Source: Pseudoalteromonas sp. R3 (lineage in GTDB: Bacteria > Pseudomonadota > Gammaproteobacteria > Enterobacterales > Alteromonadaceae). Taken from it: a stretch of 64,000 bases of DNA. Positions within the stretch are counted from its first letter, which is position 1. Each line of letters begins with the position of its first letter. The notes under the pieces are model-generated. The model was not told where the DNA came from. It saw only the letters and a list, made by a program, of their open reading frames with translations, and did not search any database. A program made the translations under genes and the position numbers. Below are positions 61,976 through 64,000 of this stretch, one piece after another. The stretch is from positions 1,054,001 to 1,118,000 of the forward strand of contig NZ_CP034834.1 of assembly GCF_004014715.1 (NCBI RefSeq), in the 5' to 3' direction.

Positions 61976-64000
61976 ATGAACAGCCAATTTCGCAAAAAAT
62001 TACCTGATTCTTCGCTGTGTTATTACGACACGCGCGAAGCAGTCGAAGCCATCAAGCCTGGTGCGTATGATGGCTTGCCTTATACCTCTAAAGTCTTAGC
62101 AGAAAACCTGGTACGCCGCGCCGAGCCTGAAAAAATCAACGATTATCTGAGCCAAATTATCGAGCGTCGTCGTGACTTGGATTTCCCCTGGTTTCCGGCA
62201 CGTGTGGTCTGTCATGATATTTTAGGTCAGACGGCGCTGGTAGACCTTGCCGGTCTGCGTGATGCCATTGCTGAAAAAGGCGGCGATCCTGCCAAAGTAA
62301 ACCCGGTGGTGCCAACTCAGTTGATCGTTGATCACAGCCTGGCTGTTGAGCACGCAGGCTATGAAGAAAACGCCTTTGAGAAAAACCGGGCGATTGAAGA
62401 CCGCCGTAACGACGACCGCTTCCACTTTATTAACTGGACCAAAACAGCGTTTAAAAACGTTGATGTAATCCCGCCGGGCAATGGTATTTTGCACCAGATC
62501 AATCTGGAGAAAATGTCGCCGGTTATCCAGGCGCGTGATGGCGTGGCATTCCCCGATACCCTGGTTGGTACCGACAGCCATACCCGCATGTGGATGCGTT
62601 GGGTGTAATTGCCGTGGGTGTTGGTGGTCTTGAAGCTGAGAGCGTGATGCTGGGTCGAGCTTCTTATATGCGCCTGCCGGATATCGTGGGTGTAGAGCTG
62701 GTCGGCAAACGTCAGCCGGGGATCACTGCCACAGACATCGTGCTGGCCATCACGGAGTTTTTACGTCAGGAGCGTGTGGTTTCTTCGTACCTTGAGTTCT
62801 TCGGCGAAGGCTGCGAGGGCTTGTCTTTGGGTGACCGGGCAACCATTTCGAACATGACACCTGAGTATGGCGCCACTGCTGCCATGTTCTATATTGACCA
62901 GCAAACTATTGATTATCTGCGCCTGACCGGTCGTGATGATGAGCAAATTAAGTTGGTTGAGCAATATGCCAAGCACACTGGCTTGTGGGCCGATGCCATG
63001 GCAGGTGCGCAGTACGAGCGTGTGCTGAAATTCGATTTATCTTCGGTTGGCCGTAACTTGGCCGGTCCGTCAAATCCACATCGCCGTGTTGCAACGGCAG
63101 ACTTGGCCAAACAAGGTATTGTGGCTGATTATGAGCAGCGTGATGGAGAAATGCCAGACGGTGCGGTGATCATCGCAGCCATTACCAGCTGTACCAACAC
63201 CAGTAACCCGCGCAACGTAGTGGCAGCCGGTTTGCTGGCACGTAATGCCAACAAACTGGGCCTGAGCCGCAAGCCGTGGGTAAAAACCTCATTTGCACCG
63301 GGTTCCAAAGCCGTGCGTTCTTACATGGAAGAAGCACAGTTGTTGCCTGAGCTTGAGCAACTGGGCTTTGGTATCGTGGCATTTGCCTGTACCACCTGTA
63401 ACGGTATGAGTGGGGCACTGGATCCAAAAATTCAGCAAGAAGTGATCGACCGCGACCTCTATGCCACTGCCGTGCTATCGGGCAACCGCAACTTTGATGG
63501 TCGTATCCACCCATATGCTAAGCAGGCTTTCCTGGCATCACCGCCTTTGGTTGTGGCGTATGCCATTGCCGGATCAGTGCGTTTTGATATCGAAAATGGC
63601 GTGCTGGGTCATGACCAGGCTGGCAACCCGGTTACGTTAAAAGACATCTGGCCAAGCGATGAAGAGATTGACGCAGTCATTGCGCAGAGCGTGAAACCGG
63701 AGCAATTCCGTGCCGTTTACGAACCTATGTTCGACCTGAGCGTTGACTATGGTGAAGACAACGACCCGCTGTATCAGTGGCGTGAGATGAGTACCTACAT
63801 CCGCCGTCCGCCATACTGGGAAGGTGCCTTAGCAGGTGAGCGCACCATGAAAGGTATGCGACCATTGGCGATTTTGGGTGACAACATCACCACAGATCAC
63901 TTGTCTCCATCGAATGCGATTCTTGCATCCAGTGCCGCTGGTGAATACCTGGCGAAAATGGGCTTGCCTGAAGAAGACTTTAACTCGTATGCAACCCACC
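61976..64000 (+). pseudogene. acnD: 2-methylcitrate dehydratase AcnD (Fe/S aconitase type), frame broken once, 3' end outside window
   Basis: The gene starts MNSQFRKKLPDSSLCYYDTREA and follows the AcnA/AcnD pattern: RRRDLDFPWFPARVVCHDILGQTALVDLAGLR, QLIVDHSLAVEHAG and DTLVGTDSHT. The frame then breaks at CCC 62583-62585; with one more C it reads TPHVDALGVIAVGVGGLEAE and stays open to the end. Iron-sulfur ligands appear later in ITSCTNTSNP and CTTCNGMSG, followed by SGNRNFDGRIHPYAKQAFLASPPLVVAYA. AcnD dehydrates 2-methylcitrate, normally with PrpF, which may lie beyond the window. A homopolymer error is likely, given intact sequence on both sides. Confidence 0.93.

Overview
The window looks like chromosome of a marine gammaproteobacterium, most likely Pseudoalteromonas or a close relative in the Alteromonadales. 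This is inferred from gene content, since no database was searched. Pointers are an NhaR-type LysR regulator, a MipA-DUF3019-RstA/RstB-like block, a GntR-prpB-prpC-acnD propionate operon, a thermostable-hemolysin-family cluster, a GlyGly-CTERM-like exoprotein tail and a wealth of signalling proteins. I saw no tRNA, rRNA, insertion sequence, integrase or CRISPR array.

Layout. 0-8 kb: the end of a hybrid histidine kinase, a CheR methyltransferase, a receiver-PAS-GGDEF-EAL protein, a YhhN-like membrane protein (reverse strand), a HEAT-like protein and a chemoreceptor. 8-14 kb: Rdx protein and nhaR (reverse), an HPF-like protein, a MacA-like adaptor with two FtsX/MacB-type permeases but no ATPase, and arfB. 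14-18 kb: a reverse operon of MipA/OmpV protein, DUF3019 protein, and RstA/RstB-like two-component pair. 18-28 kb: a beta-propeller lipoprotein, GNAT, pxpA, a DUF1445 protein, a GH3/NagZ-like hydrolase (reverse), a VOC protein, and an ODP-like diiron protein with a cytoplasmic chemoreceptor-like partner, divergent from a GGDEF-EAL protein.

28-38 kb: a tightly overlapping cluster encodes a thermostable-hemolysin-family acyltransferase, an adenylation enzyme, a haem-oxygenase-like diiron protein, an SDR, a TPR protein and a two-component system. It runs into a cupredoxin, a degenerate FTR1-like permease and an outer-membrane-like protein, then a GAF histidine kinase. It reads as a small acyl-metabolite pathway with its own regulation; the product is unknown. 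38-40 kb: a substrate-binding-like protein, a cold-shock protein with a long structured leader, and a DUF4240 protein.

40-57 kb is an accessory block of exported proteins: an M4-type metalloprotease with GEVED-like tail, a Hint-domain protein, two paralogous MACPF/SNTX-like putative pore formers flanking a GEVED protein, a PKD protein with a rhombosortase-type tail, and a two-part filamentous-haemagglutinin/CdiA-like exoprotein with a C-terminal toxin domain and a candidate immunity gene. No TpsB/CdiB transporter is in the window. 57-64 kb: endonuclease V, a substrate-binding-like protein, and the methylcitrate-cycle operon (GntR regulator, prpB, prpC, acnD) with a clear promoter and palindromic operators. 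acnD runs off the end.

Four genes (histidine kinase near 34.55 kb, MACPF-like gene near 46.03 kb, substrate-binding-like gene near 58.67 kb, acnD near 62.58 kb) are each broken by what looks like one missing base in a homopolymer run. This pattern suggests sequencing error more than decay, so I describe them as interrupted reading frames of probably intact genes.
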